Positions 1 to 8,425 are shown, counted from the stretch's first letter. The stretch is DNA of 52,088 nucleotides from F23-D06 sp045116675 (GCA_045116675.1 JBGUMF010000066.1:1-52088); one strand, 5' to 3'. Notes: generated from the sequence alone by a model not told the origin. Made by a program: numbers and translations.

Positions 1-11
1 TACCAGAAATG

Positions 12-47
12 CTGAAAATCACTGAATAGTGGTTTTCAGTTTTTTTT
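12..47 (+). terminator. Rho-independent terminator of an upstream plus-strand gene
   Basis: A 12-bp hairpin (arms 12-23 and 28-39, one G-T wobble, 4-nt loop) is followed by eight T on the plus strand (40-47). The minus-strand reading lacks a U tract, so it most likely ends a gene that enters from outside the window and converges on the pol Y operon. Confidence 0.75.
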
Positions 48-249
48 ATAAAAATTCGTCTTCCTCTTCAAATCCGTCATCCTCATACGTTTCCTCCACA
101 TTTTTGGCCGACTTCCTGATTTCGTCGCCGTAGCCGGTGAGGGCCGAGAACGGTGCGAACTGGGCGGCACGCGCCAGCATCGGCATCTGGGGATGCTTTT
201 TCGACACATGGTGTGGAAGGTTGATGATGTTGTCGTAGTCCGTATTCAT
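46..249 (-). CDS. YolD-like small protein coupled to the Y-family polymerase
   Basis: 67-residue protein with a conserved-looking core (LPHHVSKKHPQMPMLARAAQFAPFSALTGY) and an acidic tail (EEEDEFL). This core resembles the YolD-like small proteins found next to UvrX/UmuC-type polymerases in Firmicutes and some Bacteroidales. Its start codon overlaps the polymerase stop (ATGA, 246-249), so the two are co-transcribed and probably translationally coupled, with the polymerase first. The role is not established; modulation of the polymerase or SOS mutagenesis is inferred from context. No signal peptide or membrane segment is visible. The family assignment is by motif memory. Confidence 0.8.
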   Translation of the reverse strand: MNTDYDNIINLPHHVSKKHPQMPMLARAAQFAPFSALTGYGDEIRKSAKNVEETYEDDGFEEEDEFL

Positions 250-1757
250 GCTTTGTGTCCTCCTATCTGTTGGTTGCGGTCGCGGGCCGTGGCACCCTCT
301 TCGAAATTCAGTCCCCGCAGGATGGCATTTTTCCCGAATTTCCGTTTGATGGCCAATTGAGCCTCCTGAATCTTGCGTTCTTTTCGCAGGGCCGCTGCTT
401 GCTCTTGTTTCTGACGTTCCAGAGCCTCGTAATCGGCGAAAAGGTCCAATTGGGGGGCGTCTTTTTGTGTGTTAGCCAGTTGCTCATCTACCACATGGCC
501 GACAGTGATGTTCAGGTAGCGGATCATCAGGTTGGGGTCTGCAATGCGGTCGAAGAGTTTGGCCGTCTCGTCCAAAATGATCTTGGAGGACGAGGTGGCT
601 CTGTCCAGTCGGACAGTTCCCTGTGCATGTTTGGGTACCTGCCGTCCGTAATGGTCTGTTGAGACAGGTCCCTGGTATTTGTTGCGGATGGCGGGATTGG
701 TCAGATTTACAGCATCATAGCCGATGCTTAACATCAGCTGGTCGGTGACGAGCCGTTTGTCCACCAGTTTCAGCGACATGGCATCGGCCATCTCCAGCAT
801 GACCACGCGGGCTTTCTTGGTCGGGTAGGGGGTGCTCAGCACCTGACCATTGCTGAATGAGTTGCTCTCGGGGCGGTAGGCTTTCACCAGGTCGAGGGTG
901 CAGGGTTCCCAGCCCCAGGCGTGGTCGATGAGCAGTTCCGCGTTCACGCCGAAGAGCCGGTACAGCAGTTCCTCATCCCGCACGGAGCACCGGGCGATTT
1001 TGCCCATGGTGTCGATGCCGTATTGGGCCAGCCGGTTCACGGTGCCGCGTCCTACGCGCCAGAAGTCCGTCAGTGGGCGGTGGTCCCACAGTTGGCGGCG
1101 GTAGCTCATCTCGTCCAGCTCGGCGATGCGCACGCCGTCGCGGTCGGCGGGCTGCTTCTTGGCCATGATATCCATAGCCACCTTGCTGAGATAGAGATTG
1201 GTGCCGATGCCTGCCGTGGCGGTGATGCCAGTCTGGCGAAGCACGTCGCGGATCATCGTCATGGCGAGCTGGTGGGCCGTCATGTGGTAGCTCTTCAGGT
1301 ATTCGGTCACGTCAATGAAGACCTCGTCGATGGAATAGACGTGGATGTCCTCCGGGGCGACGTATTTGAGGTACGTTTCATAGATTTTCGCGCTGAAGCG
1401 CATGTAGTGGGCCATGCGGGGCGGGGCGGCGATGTAGTCCACCTCCCAGTCGGGGTGCGCGCGCAGGTCGAGGTCGGAGACGGACTTGCCCGTGAGCCGG
1501 TGCCCAGGGGTTTGCGCCCGTCGTTCGGCGTTCACCTGGCGCAGTCGCTGCACCACCTCGAAAAGGCGTGCACGTCCGCCGATACCGTACTGCTTCAGCG
1601 AGGGCGACACGGCCAGGCAGATGGTCTTTTCCGTGCGGCTCCGGTCGGCCACCACCAGATTGGTGGTCAGCGGGTCCAAGCCGCGCTCCACGCACTCCAC
1701 TGAGGCGTAAAACGATTTCAAATCGATGGCAATATAGGTCCGCTGCCGCTCTTCCAT
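246..1757 (-). CDS. Y-family translesion DNA polymerase (UmuC/UvrX-like)
   Basis: 503-residue error-prone polymerase for copying past damaged template bases. The N-terminus carries the first metal-binding motif (AIDLKSFYASVEC, about residue 10) and the palm has YSIDEVFIDVT with the Asp-Glu pair near residue 143. Helix-hairpin-helix and little-finger regions follow. QLDLF, about residue 440, is a good beta-clamp binding motif. The C-terminus (KFGKNAILRGLNFEEGATARDRNQQIGGHKA) matches the UvrX-type branch common in Firmicutes more than DinB/Pol IV. A minus-strand -7 element lies at 1807-1814, about 50 nt upstream of the ATG. I see no LexA-like box that I can defend. The gene heads a two-gene operon with the YolD-like protein. 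Confidence 0.93.
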   Translation of the reverse strand: MEERQRTYIAIDLKSFYASVECVERGLDPLTTNLVVADRSRTEKTICLAVSPSLKQYGIGGRARLFEVVQRLRQVNAERRAQTPGHRLTGKSVSDLDLRAHPDWEVDYIAAPPRMAHYMRFSAKIYETYLKYVAPEDIHVYSIDEVFIDVTEYLKSYHMTAHQLAMTMIRDVLRQTGITATAGIGTNLYLSKVAMDIMAKKQPADRDGVRIAELDEMSYRRQLWDHRPLTDFWRVGRGTVNRLAQYGIDTMGKIARCSVRDEELLYRLFGVNAELLIDHAWGWEPCTLDLVKAYRPESNSFSNGQVLSTPYPTKKARVVMLEMADAMSLKLVDKRLVTDQLMLSIGYDAVNLTNPAIRNKYQGPVSTDHYGRQVPKHAQGTVRLDRATSSSKIILDETAKLFDRIADPNLMIRYLNITVGHVVDEQLANTQKDAPQLDLFADYEALERQKQEQAAALRKERKIQEAQLAIKRKFGKNAILRGLNFEEGATARDRNQQIGGHKA

Positions 1758-1806
1758 CTTTGTTTCAAAGGATTATGAAAATAGGTTTAATGGTATGAAT
1801 GGGATG

Positions 1807-1814
1807 CAAAGGTA
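1807..1814 (-). promoter_or_regulatory. Bacteroidota -7 element of the pol Y operon
   Basis: TACCTTTG on the minus strand fits TAnnTTTG of the primary Bacteroidota sigma factor. The ATG is at 1757. Confidence 0.6.
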
Positions 1815-1916
1815 CAAAAAAAAGAATGCCTCACACAAGATTGGAATGCGATGAATGCACTTTTTTCTTTTGTTTTGAAATTGTCGCCATTCTGTTCGGG
1901 AATGGGATAAAAATGC

Positions 1917-1924
1917 TATTTTTG
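1917..1924 (+). promoter_or_regulatory. -7 element of the thioredoxin-like gene
   Basis: TATTTTTG, about 58 nt before the ATG at 1983. No convincing -33 TTTG at the usual distance. Confidence 0.55.
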
Positions 1925-1982
1925 CGGCAGGGAATGATATGACGTTGGAGGTGTTTATAAATAATGTTTTAATATTCGGAAT

Positions 1983-2489
1983 ATGAAAAAAATCATCATT
2001 GTCTCTGCACTTCTGATGGCCGCATTGAACATACAAGCCCAAACCACATTACCTAAAGTATATAATGAGGAAATTAATCCTAATAAACAGATAAACAATG
2101 CTTTACAAAAAGCAAACGGAGAGGATAAATTCGTGGTTTGCCAAGTGGGCGGCAACTGGTGCCCGTGGTGTCTGCGTTTCGCCGATTTCATCACCAATGA
2201 CAGCATCATCAGCAAGGTGATAGAGGATAATTTCATCTACATTCATGTGAACTACAATCCTCGTCAGACGAGTGAGGAAATGAATGCGCAGCAGGCTGCC
2301 ATGATGAAACGCCTTGGCAATCCGGGCCGTTTCGGCTATCCTGTGTTTGTGATTCTGGATGGAGAGGGCCGGGTGGTGCACATTCAGGACTCCAGCTTCT
2401 TGGAGGAGGGGAAGGGGTATAATCGGGAGAAGGTGCTTCGGTTTTTCCGAAGTTGGACACCCGCAGCCGTTCGAGGAAAGGAGTTCTAA
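1983..2489 (+). CDS. Secreted thioredoxin-family protein
   Basis: 168 residues with a signal peptide (about residues 1-19, ending IQAQ), so the mature protein should be periplasmic. It has a thioredoxin-type redox motif, CPWC at residues 60-63, in the context GGNWCPWCLRF, plus the cis-proline region of the fold (GYPVFVILDGEGRVVHIQ). It resembles the thioredoxin_7/DUF255-like branch, in which the motif is followed by an N-rich segment, rather than TlpA. A disulfide reductase or isomerase role on exported proteins is inferred; the cysteine-rich secreted peptidases nearby are possible clients. Single-gene unit: own promoter at 1917 and a shared bidirectional terminator at 2520-2551. Confidence 0.85.
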   Translation: MKKIIIVSALLMAALNIQAQTTLPKVYNEEINPNKQINNALQKANGEDKFVVCQVGGNWCPWCLRFADFITNDSIISKVIEDNFIYIHVNYNPRQTSEEMNAQQAAMMKRLGNPGRFGYPVFVILDGEGRVVHIQDSSFLEEGKGYNREKVLRFFRSWTPAAVRGKEF

Positions 2490-2519
2490 GGGAAAATAAC
2501 TGCATCATCAACTGTTAAC

Positions 2520-2551
2520 AAAAAAAGGACCGAAAAATTCGGTCCTTTTTT
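2520..2551. terminator. Bidirectional terminator
   Basis: 8-bp GC-rich hairpin (2527-2534 with 2538-2545) flanked by seven A and six T. It works for both the thioredoxin-like gene (plus) and the convergent small lipoprotein gene (minus). Confidence 0.85.
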
Positions 2552-2570
2552 GTCATGCGTGGTGTATTTG

Positions 2571-2798
2571 TTACTCCTGCACACATTCTACTTTTTGTGA
2601 AATCGTTTCCCCATCGATGGTGGTGGTCTGTTCGGAATTCATGTCAGAACATTTTCCTTTTTCAATGGTTAAAGTCGTGTGAGTCACATAGGCCGGTTCA
2701 TCCGGGAATTGTTGCGTGGAAGTGCAGTTGCAGGTTTTCTTGCATCCGACGAACATAAAGGCGCTGGCAACAGCAACCAGTAAAAGAACTTTCTTCAT
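2571..2798 (-). CDS. Small predicted lipoprotein
   Basis: 75 residues: a short charged start (MKK), a hydrophobic stretch, and a lipobox-like FVGC with the lipidated Cys at residue 19. The short mature part contains four further cysteines (CNC near the start, then KCSDM and VECV), which suggests one or two disulfides. No known domain was recognised. A minus-strand -7 element lies at 2909-2916, giving a leader of about 100 nt, and the shared terminator follows. It is probably a surface or periplasmic lipoprotein; function unknown. The following 174 nt (2799-2972) is AT-rich with only this promoter. Confidence 0.75.
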   Translation of the reverse strand: MKKVLLLVAVASAFMFVGCKKTCNCTSTQQFPDEPAYVTHTTLTIEKGKCSDMNSEQTTTIDGETISQKVECVQE

Positions 2799-2908
2799 TT
2801 TTTCACATTTTTTTTCGGACTCATTTTGTTTTGTTTCCTATTTGATTGGCGAGCCCGCACAGCCTTTCAAATAGTGTTTTCCATCTTTTGTGGAAAGATT
2901 TGATGCCG

Positions 2909-2916
2909 CAAAAATA
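2909..2916 (-). promoter_or_regulatory. -7 element of the small lipoprotein gene
   Basis: TATTTTTG on the minus strand, about 110 nt upstream of the ATG at 2798. Confidence 0.5.
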
Positions 2917-2972
2917 CAATTTTTACAAAATAACCATGTTAAATGGATTACTTTTTTTTTCGGATCCCGATA

Positions 2973-5900
2973 TCAGTCCCCATATTTCACGAACTTTGCC
3001 TCGCGCCGTTCTCCATCCGCATACTCTACCTGCAGAATATAGCTTCCGGACTTCAACGCTGTAATATCCAGCACCGTTGGAGTTGCTACCTTCTGGATCA
3101 GCACCTTCTTGCCGCCGGCATCATAGACAAACATGGCATGTGTGGTCTTATCGCCGGTTTCCACCATCAAATAGTTACCGGTGGGATTCGGGTAAACCTT
3201 CAGTGTCGGATACTCATGGTCTTGAGGATCTGGTGTGTTGTCGATAACATAAACCGTAACGGTACTGCGCGGGCTTGTGCACAGGAGTGTGTCGTCCTGA
3301 TAGTGCTCTTCCAGATAATATGTTGTCGTGTCATAAAGCGCCGGCGTGGTAAAATGACCACCCACCGCAATGGCTTGCGAAGCCGTGTCGGAATCGAACC
3401 AAGACACCTCATTCTGTGCCATCGCAACCAGCGTTGTCTGCATTCCCGGCAGGATGTACTGGTCGAAGGCAACGGGGGCGGAAACCCGCGGCTGAAGCTC
3501 CACATCGTGTCGCACACCCATACCCGGACGTGTGGTGACCGTGAACGTCGCGGTCTGGTAGCACGGTGCCGAAACCTCTACCGTGTAGGTGCCGGCCATA
3601 ATCGGGCGATGATACACGCCCAATGGCAGATGAGAAAAGACTTCAGAGTGGAAACGGTCGTGATTCAGCACTTTCACCATGGCCTCAACGGGTTCGTGGG
3701 TGACCGCATCGGTAACCGTGCCCCAGAAACCATAGCTGCTTTCCACCGCGTAGCTCAGCAGTGCATCCTTGTTCTTGTCCCAATAGGTGGGCAACAGCAA
3801 CGTGTCCGTAATCACCGGTACATAGCTCATCTCTATAGTCACCTCACGGCAACGCTGGTAGTAGGTCATGTAATCCTGCCGACCGCCAACAAGCGGGCTC
3901 CAGTCGGCGCCTTCGATGACCGAACGTCCGCGATAATCGCCATAGAGATAGGCGGTATCCTGCGCGTGACACAGCGAGGCGTAGTTCTGGCCCGTATAGC
4001 GGAACCAGTCGGCATCGGCATGGGGGCGTTGTGCGGTCGTCCAGGCATCCCACGGGTAGTTCACAATTTCGGCACCGCAATGGAAGTTGACTGACATTAC
4101 GAAATGTATCGGCGTGACCCAGTCGATGATGGCTTGTGTTTCGGGTTGTATGTTAGCCGATCCCTCCAACCCAGGCAGGTATGGATAATTGCGGTTCAGC
4201 TGTACATCGTTGTAGTTGTGGTAGATAGAATGGACACCATCTTTCAAGATCAGGTCGTTGGTTAGATAATAGGTCCCGTCGGGGTTTTCAAGCGGGCAGA
4301 TGTATAAGTCAACACTGTCTAACAGTCTCTGAACGGCCGTGTCGGTTGTCGCGTTGTTCAAAATATAATCGGCCAGACGCAGCATCATGTAGTAACACAC
4401 TGTTTCCCACCCGTGCATCGTTGACGAATAGAGGAAGGCCGGCTTCGTGGTAGCCTGACCCAGCGTGTTGCTGATGTGAATGGCGAAGATAGAATGGTGC
4501 AAATCCGGATGGGGCGTGTCCTCCAAGATGGTGTCTATCTGGCAAAGTCCTGGAAAATTAGTCTGGAAATACTGCAGCAGCTCGGTATAGACCTCGTATG
4601 TCGGATACTTGTTCCACCGCAGCATCTCCTCCAGCGTGTTGGCCATGTGGCTGTTGTTGGGATCTTTGCACATGGATTGCAGGTCGTATGGCATGAAGTC
4701 CCGTTCTTCCGATATGACAACTGCTGCCGGCGCAGTGTCGAGATGGACGCATACGGTTTCGGAATGTGCCGACTCCACGCTGCCGCAGATATAGGTGATC
4801 GAATAACAATGCTCTCCTCCGGTGGCGTGGCGGTCAATATACACCGAGTCGGTTACCCCCGAGGCAATCAGCATTCCGTCGCGATAGACGTTACAAGGGT
4901 GTCCGCTCGTCCGTCGGCCACGAATGGTGAGGTCGTCCAGGCAAAACATATATTGGTCGTGCGATATGCAGTGTATCGCTACATATTTGGCCGCTGTAGG
5001 CACCATAAAGGAATATTCGTTCCATTCGGCAATCGTTGTGATAGTATCGCTGTGCAGGGGGATGAAACTGCCGGCATTCGTGTCCGTCATCGAATAGGCC
5101 GCCACGAATTTCTCGTCCGGGAACCGGTCGGCAAAGCTGCGGGCGAAAAAAGAGAAGGTGAACGGTTCGGTGAAATCCAGCTCCGGGCTTATTATCCAGT
5201 CGTCGTTGGCTATGTCCGAATGGAAAGGGCTCCCGAAGAACCGGTGTCCCGAATGTGCCGTGGTGTTGTACTGGTTCCCGACGAGGAGATAGTCGTCCAA
5301 TACAACAAAAGCCATTGGCTCGCCCACGTTGGGGAAACTTAAAACGCCGAAGGGAGCCGTGGGTGCCCCGTCGCCATCGATATAGTGCCAGCCCAATGTT
5401 CCGGGAGAATTGACCGTCCCGTACGGGTGTCCTTCCACATCATCAAAAAGCAGGATTTCCTCGTCATGGCAGGCGCTGCCCCACGAGAGTGTCACTTCGT
5501 TCCCGTTGGTAGAGGCTTGCGGTCTTTCCGGTGTCTCGCAGGAATCTGTGCTGGATTGTACTATGATGCCATTGGGCAGACGTATGTCGTCAATCCATAC
5601 GCAATCCGACCCCCTGCTTTTCGTCTGGTTTTTTGTATAGCAGAACTTCAGCACATGGTAACCCGAGCTGATCGGGCACTGGAACTCGCTCCACTCCACA
5701 TATCCTGCCAGCGAGTCGCGCAGTTCCCCGTCCAGCCAGAAGAGGAACTTGCCGCTGCCTTCCGCCGAGAAAACCTTGCGGAAATACGAAAGATTCCCGC
5801 TCTCCGTCAGATAGACCCCCAGCTGCAACACCGACTTCGTGTTCAGCGTGTAGTAGTTCCCGCTGCGGGCACAGTACCTGCCGCTGTGTGCCCCTTCGCT

Positions 5901-6059
5901 GGTGATTTCCCAACGATACTGCGTGCCGGGACGTTCCCATGAAAGGGAGGAGAAATCGCCGGACTCCCAGTCCTCCGCAATCGGATGCGAAATTACCTGT
6001 CCTGACAACGGCACCGACAAAACGGCCAGAACAAAAACGATGAAACTTTTGAATTTCAT
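2973..6059 (-). CDS. Secreted M14 zinc carboxypeptidase with type IX sorting tail
   Basis: 1028 residues. Order: signal peptide (1-20, ending SGQ); cleaved-adhesin/jelly-roll-like domain (about 29-165); a second one (about 203-380, with DDWIISPELDF); a short Fn3-like segment (to about 440); M14 peptidase (about 480-765); carboxypeptidase regulatory-like beta domain (about 778-856); and a Por secretion tail (about 952-1028, starting LKVYPNPTGNYL). Catalytic set complete: zinc ligands H549 and E552 (HGWE) and H660, substrate Arg in LNRNY (R623), general base E743 (TIEMS). It should be exported by Sec, moved across the outer membrane by the type IX system and anchored at the surface, where it trims peptides. 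Own promoter at 6135-6142. The adhesin-like N-terminal modules resemble those of gingipain-type proteins. Confidence 0.93.
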   Translation of the reverse strand: MKFKSFIVFVLAVLSVPLSGQVISHPIAEDWESGDFSSLSWERPGTQYRWEITSEGAHSGRYCARSGNYYTLNTKSVLQLGVYLTESGNLSYFRKVFSAEGSGKFLFWLDGELRDSLAGYVEWSEFQCPISSGYHVLKFCYTKNQTKSRGSDCVWIDDIRLPNGIIVQSSTDSCETPERPQASTNGNEVTLSWGSACHDEEILLFDDVEGHPYGTVNSPGTLGWHYIDGDGAPTAPFGVLSFPNVGEPMAFVVLDDYLLVGNQYNTTAHSGHRFFGSPFHSDIANDDWIISPELDFTEPFTFSFFARSFADRFPDEKFVAAYSMTDTNAGSFIPLHSDTITTIAEWNEYSFMVPTAAKYVAIHCISHDQYMFCLDDLTIRGRRTSGHPCNVYRDGMLIASGVTDSVYIDRHATGGEHCYSITYICGSVESAHSETVCVHLDTAPAAVVISEERDFMPYDLQSMCKDPNNSHMANTLEEMLRWNKYPTYEVYTELLQYFQTNFPGLCQIDTILEDTPHPDLHHSIFAIHISNTLGQATTKPAFLYSSTMHGWETVCYYMMLRLADYILNNATTDTAVQRLLDSVDLYICPLENPDGTYYLTNDLILKDGVHSIYHNYNDVQLNRNYPYLPGLEGSANIQPETQAIIDWVTPIHFVMSVNFHCGAEIVNYPWDAWTTAQRPHADADWFRYTGQNYASLCHAQDTAYLYGDYRGRSVIEGADWSPLVGGRQDYMTYYQRCREVTIEMSYVPVITDTLLLPTYWDKNKDALLSYAVESSYGFWGTVTDAVTHEPVEAMVKVLNHDRFHSEVFSHLPLGVYHRPIMAGTYTVEVSAPCYQTATFTVTTRPGMGVRHDVELQPRVSAPVAFDQYILPGMQTTLVAMAQNEVSWFDSDTASQAIAVGGHFTTPALYDTTTYYLEEHYQDDTLLCTSPRSTVTVYVIDNTPDPQDHEYPTLKVYPNPTGNYLMVETGDKTTHAMFVYDAGGKKVLIQKVATPTVLDITALKSGSYILQVEYADGERREAKFVKYGD

Positions 6060-6134
6060 ACCTTATCAGACTTCTGATTTTGCAATATCAATGTAGAAAA
6101 ACCGATTTCCCAAACAAACATGAAAAATCGGAGG

Positions 6135-6142
6135 CAAATGTA
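6135..6142 (-). promoter_or_regulatory. -7 element of the M14 peptidase gene
   Basis: TACATTTG on the minus strand, about 76 nt upstream of the ATG at 6059. Confidence 0.55.
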
Positions 6143-6256
6143 CACATTTTATTTTTGTTTGATGAAAATGAAAAAAGAGCAGGAAGAAAAAACAATCGTT
6201 ATTCGATCGTGTTAAATATTCTCATCAATTTTATCCGATAGAAAAAAATATTTTCC

Positions 6257-6264
6257 TATCTTTG
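6257..6264 (+). promoter_or_regulatory. -7 element of the gatE-gatD operon
   Basis: TATCTTTG followed by GCCGC, a perfect TAnnTTTG. Predicted transcription start is about 6271, leaving a leader of nearly 160 nt before gatE. Confidence 0.7.
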
Positions 6265-6270
6265 CCGCTT

Positions 6271-6428
6271 GTTTTTGGGAGGCGACAGGGAACATGCAAA
6301 GGATAGGAGGGTTTTCTTCTCTGAACAGCCTCGAAGAGGTAAGACGCACGACGTGCAATCAACCCCACACCAGCGGTGACCGCCGCAGTATGGGTATGGT
6401 GAATGGCAAACAATAAACTATAAACGAT
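6271..6428 (+). promoter_or_regulatory. Long structured leader of gatE
   Basis: The 6060-6428 gap holds two divergent promoters and this leader. Its 3' half contains three short hairpins, each a 4-bp stem with a 3-nt loop: CCTC-GAA-GAGG, GCAC-GAC-GTGC and GCGG-TGA-CCGC. An outer ACCC/GGGT pairing could close the last one. It also contains a 40-codon ORF (6294-6416). It does not match any riboswitch consensus I can recall (not glnA, TPP, cobalamin or SAM). It could be a cis-regulatory RNA, an attenuator or a small RNA sharing the promoter. No terminator-like U tract is present before gatE. Confidence 0.4.
6294..6416 (+). CDS. Candidate 40-residue leader peptide upstream of gatE
   Basis: ATG at 6294 to TAA at 6414-6416. 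A GGGAGG stretch about 11 nt upstream is an unusually good Shine-Dalgarno for this genome. The peptide begins MQRIGGFSSLNSLEEVRR, is basic and has no hydrophobic segment. It ends 12 nt before the gatE ATG. It could be a translated regulatory peptide or just an open frame across a structured RNA. The peptide has two Gln codons near its end (NGKQ and CNQPH), but no Gln run that would suggest classical attenuation. Confidence 0.3.
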   Translation: MQRIGGFSSLNSLEEVRRTTCNQPHTSGDRRSMGMVNGKQ

Positions 6429-8378
6429 ATGCAAACCATCAATCCTCAGGAAAATTACGAGAAAAGCCGCAAGGCCATCGGCTATGTGGACCGCAAGGAG
6501 GCCACGCAGGCTGACTACGACCGCATCGGCTTCATGTCCGGGCTGGAGGTGCACCAGCAACTGGCCACCAAAGAGAAACTCTTCTGCCGCTGTCCTGCCG
6601 GCATCTTCCAGAAGCCCGACGAGTTCGACGCGGAGTTGCTGCGCCATATGCGTCCCACGCTCTCCGAGATGGGCGAGTACGACGGCACGGCCCTCATGGA
6701 GTTCAAGACCCGCAAGAACATTGTCTATCGCATCGCGCACCGCACGGCGTGTACGTATGAGGTGGACGACACCCCGCCGTTCCCCATCAATCCCGAGGCG
6801 CTGCAATACGCTCTTGAGATTGCCCTCGCTTCCAAGCTTAAGATCGTGGGCGAGGTACACATCACCCGTAAACAGTACCTTGACGGTTCCATCCCGACGG
6901 GATTCCAGCGTACCGCCATCCTCGGTATCGACGGCGAAATCCAGCTCAAGAACAAGAAGGTGCGCCTCATCCAGCTTAGTGTGGAAGAGGATGCCTGCCG
7001 CGAGGTGTCTGACATCGGCCACACGCGCGTCTATCGCACCGACCGTCTGGGTATGCCTCTGATTGAGACCGTCACCTATCCCGAGATGGTGAACCCCGAC
7101 GAGGTGGAAGAGGCTTGTAACTATATCCGCTTCCTGAACCGCAGCACGGGTCGCGTGCGCACGGGCATCGGCGCGGGCCGCGAGGATGTGAACGTGAGCT
7201 GCACCGGCGGCACCCGTATCGAGGTGAAGGGTGTGTCGCACACCAAATGGATTCCGGAGGTCACCCATGTCGAGTGCTTCCGCCAGTGGGCGCTGCTCGC
7301 CATCCGCGAGCAACTGAAAGCCCGCATCAGCAAAGAGAATTGGAAAATGAACTATATGGAACTCAACCCCAAGGAGTTCCACTTCTATTTCGATCCCATC
7401 ACCGATGCCATCAAGCGCGGTGAGAAGGTCTATGCCGTCAACCTGCCGCAGTTTGCAGGTTTGCTCTCACACTTCACCCAGCCCGGCCATCCGTTCTACA
7501 GCGAGTTCGCCGACAGGCTGAAAGTCATCGCCTGCCTCGAACGTCCCAACATGGCCACGAGCGAGGATTTGGAGGATGTGGTGAGCCGCAGCGTCTTCGA
7601 GAAAGCCGCCAAGGTGCTCAACGCCGGTGACAATGACGCTCAGATCATCTTCTGGGCTCCGGAAGACGACGTGAAGACCGCCCTCGAGACCATCGAGGAG
7701 CGTGCGCTGATGGCCTTCGACGGCGTGCCGCAGGAAACCCGCAAGGCGTTGACCGACGGCACCACCATCTTCGAGCGTGTGCTGCCTGGCGCCGACCGTA
7801 TGTATCCCGACACCGACTCCGCGCCTATCCCGTTGACCAACGACTACATCGAGGAGCTTCGCAAGAATGTTCCGGATGCCGTGGCCGACCGCTACGCTCA
7901 ACTCGTCCAATGGGGCGTGCCGCAAGACTGCTTCAAGTACATCTTCACGCACAACTTGTTCCCGATCATCAAGAAGATTGTCACCGAGCTGGACTACAGC
8001 CCCAAATTTGTTGGCACTCTCTTCGGCCAGCGACTCAAACACTGGCACGGCCAATATGGCAGGATCCCGTTTTGCACGTGCAGACTTTTCGACCTGTTCG
8101 ATTTCCTGAAAAAAGAGGGCCTCGACAAAGCCATTGCTTACGACCTGCTCAAGCTGATGTTCGAGCATCCGAAGGCTGATTTTGCGGAGTTGCTGGCACT
8201 CACTAGCTACCAGAAGATGGCCAAAACGGAAATTGAAGAACAATTGAATGCCGCTGCCGTCGCCTTCAAACCACGCCGCAAACGCACCACCGATGAGGAC
8301 AAACGCAACTATCTCCTCGGCTGCGCTCGCCAACATGCCGCCGGCAATGCCGCATTCACCGAAATAGCAACCAAATAA
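6429..8378 (+). CDS. gatE: Archaeal-type Glu-tRNA(Gln) amidotransferase subunit GatE
   Basis: 649 residues. GatE activates the gamma-carboxyl of Glu mischarged on tRNA(Gln) and transaminates it with ammonia from GatD, making Gln-tRNA(Gln). The catalytic cradle (about residues 30-300) has the GatB/GatE family start (FMSGLEVHQQLATKEKLFCRCP) and RHMRPTLSEMGEYDG, ADxxP-like VDDTPPFPINPEAL, and GREDVNVSC. The diagnostic GatE features follow: an AspRS-like GAD insertion (about 300-430), GVPQETRKAL with DGTTIFERVLPGADRMYPDTDSAPIPL, and a helical YqeY-like tRNA-binding tail (about 500-649). These match archaeal GatE rather than bacterial GatB (about 475 residues, no GAD insertion). No Shine-Dalgarno; the ATG follows an A-rich leader. 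gatD follows 47 nt downstream. Confidence 0.93.
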   Translation: MQTINPQENYEKSRKAIGYVDRKEATQADYDRIGFMSGLEVHQQLATKEKLFCRCPAGIFQKPDEFDAELLRHMRPTLSEMGEYDGTALMEFKTRKNIVYRIAHRTACTYEVDDTPPFPINPEALQYALEIALASKLKIVGEVHITRKQYLDGSIPTGFQRTAILGIDGEIQLKNKKVRLIQLSVEEDACREVSDIGHTRVYRTDRLGMPLIETVTYPEMVNPDEVEEACNYIRFLNRSTGRVRTGIGAGREDVNVSCTGGTRIEVKGVSHTKWIPEVTHVECFRQWALLAIREQLKARISKENWKMNYMELNPKEFHFYFDPITDAIKRGEKVYAVNLPQFAGLLSHFTQPGHPFYSEFADRLKVIACLERPNMATSEDLEDVVSRSVFEKAAKVLNAGDNDAQIIFWAPEDDVKTALETIEERALMAFDGVPQETRKALTDGTTIFERVLPGADRMYPDTDSAPIPLTNDYIEELRKNVPDAVADRYAQLVQWGVPQDCFKYIFTHNLFPIIKKIVTELDYSPKFVGTLFGQRLKHWHGQYGRIPFCTCRLFDLFDFLKKEGLDKAIAYDLLKLMFEHPKADFAELLALTSYQKMAKTEIEEQLNAAAVAFKPRRKRTTDEDKRNYLLGCARQHAAGNAAFTEIATK

Positions 8379-8413
8379 TTTACTGTTCACTAATCACTGT
8401 TCACTAAACACAA
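8379..8413 (+). repeat. 7-nt periodic spacer array between gatE and gatD
   Basis: Five consecutive heptamers of the form WTYACTR, the last degenerate. TTCACTA occurs twice in register (8386-8392, 8400-8406). Seen directly. The array fills almost all of the 47-nt spacer. Confidence 0.8.
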
Positions 8414-8425
8414 TTCGCAGTAATT

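Noticed and set aside
6271..6428. Known riboswitch or 4.5S/6S RNA in the gatE leader
   Set aside because: No SRP GGAA-loop domain, no glnA, TPP, cobalamin or SAM core that I can align by eye. It is left as an unassigned structured leader.
6231..7382. A 383-codon antisense frame across the gatE leader and 5' half
   Set aside because: Would read through the gatE promoter; composition (His/Asp/Arg/Ala-rich) is that of a shadow frame.
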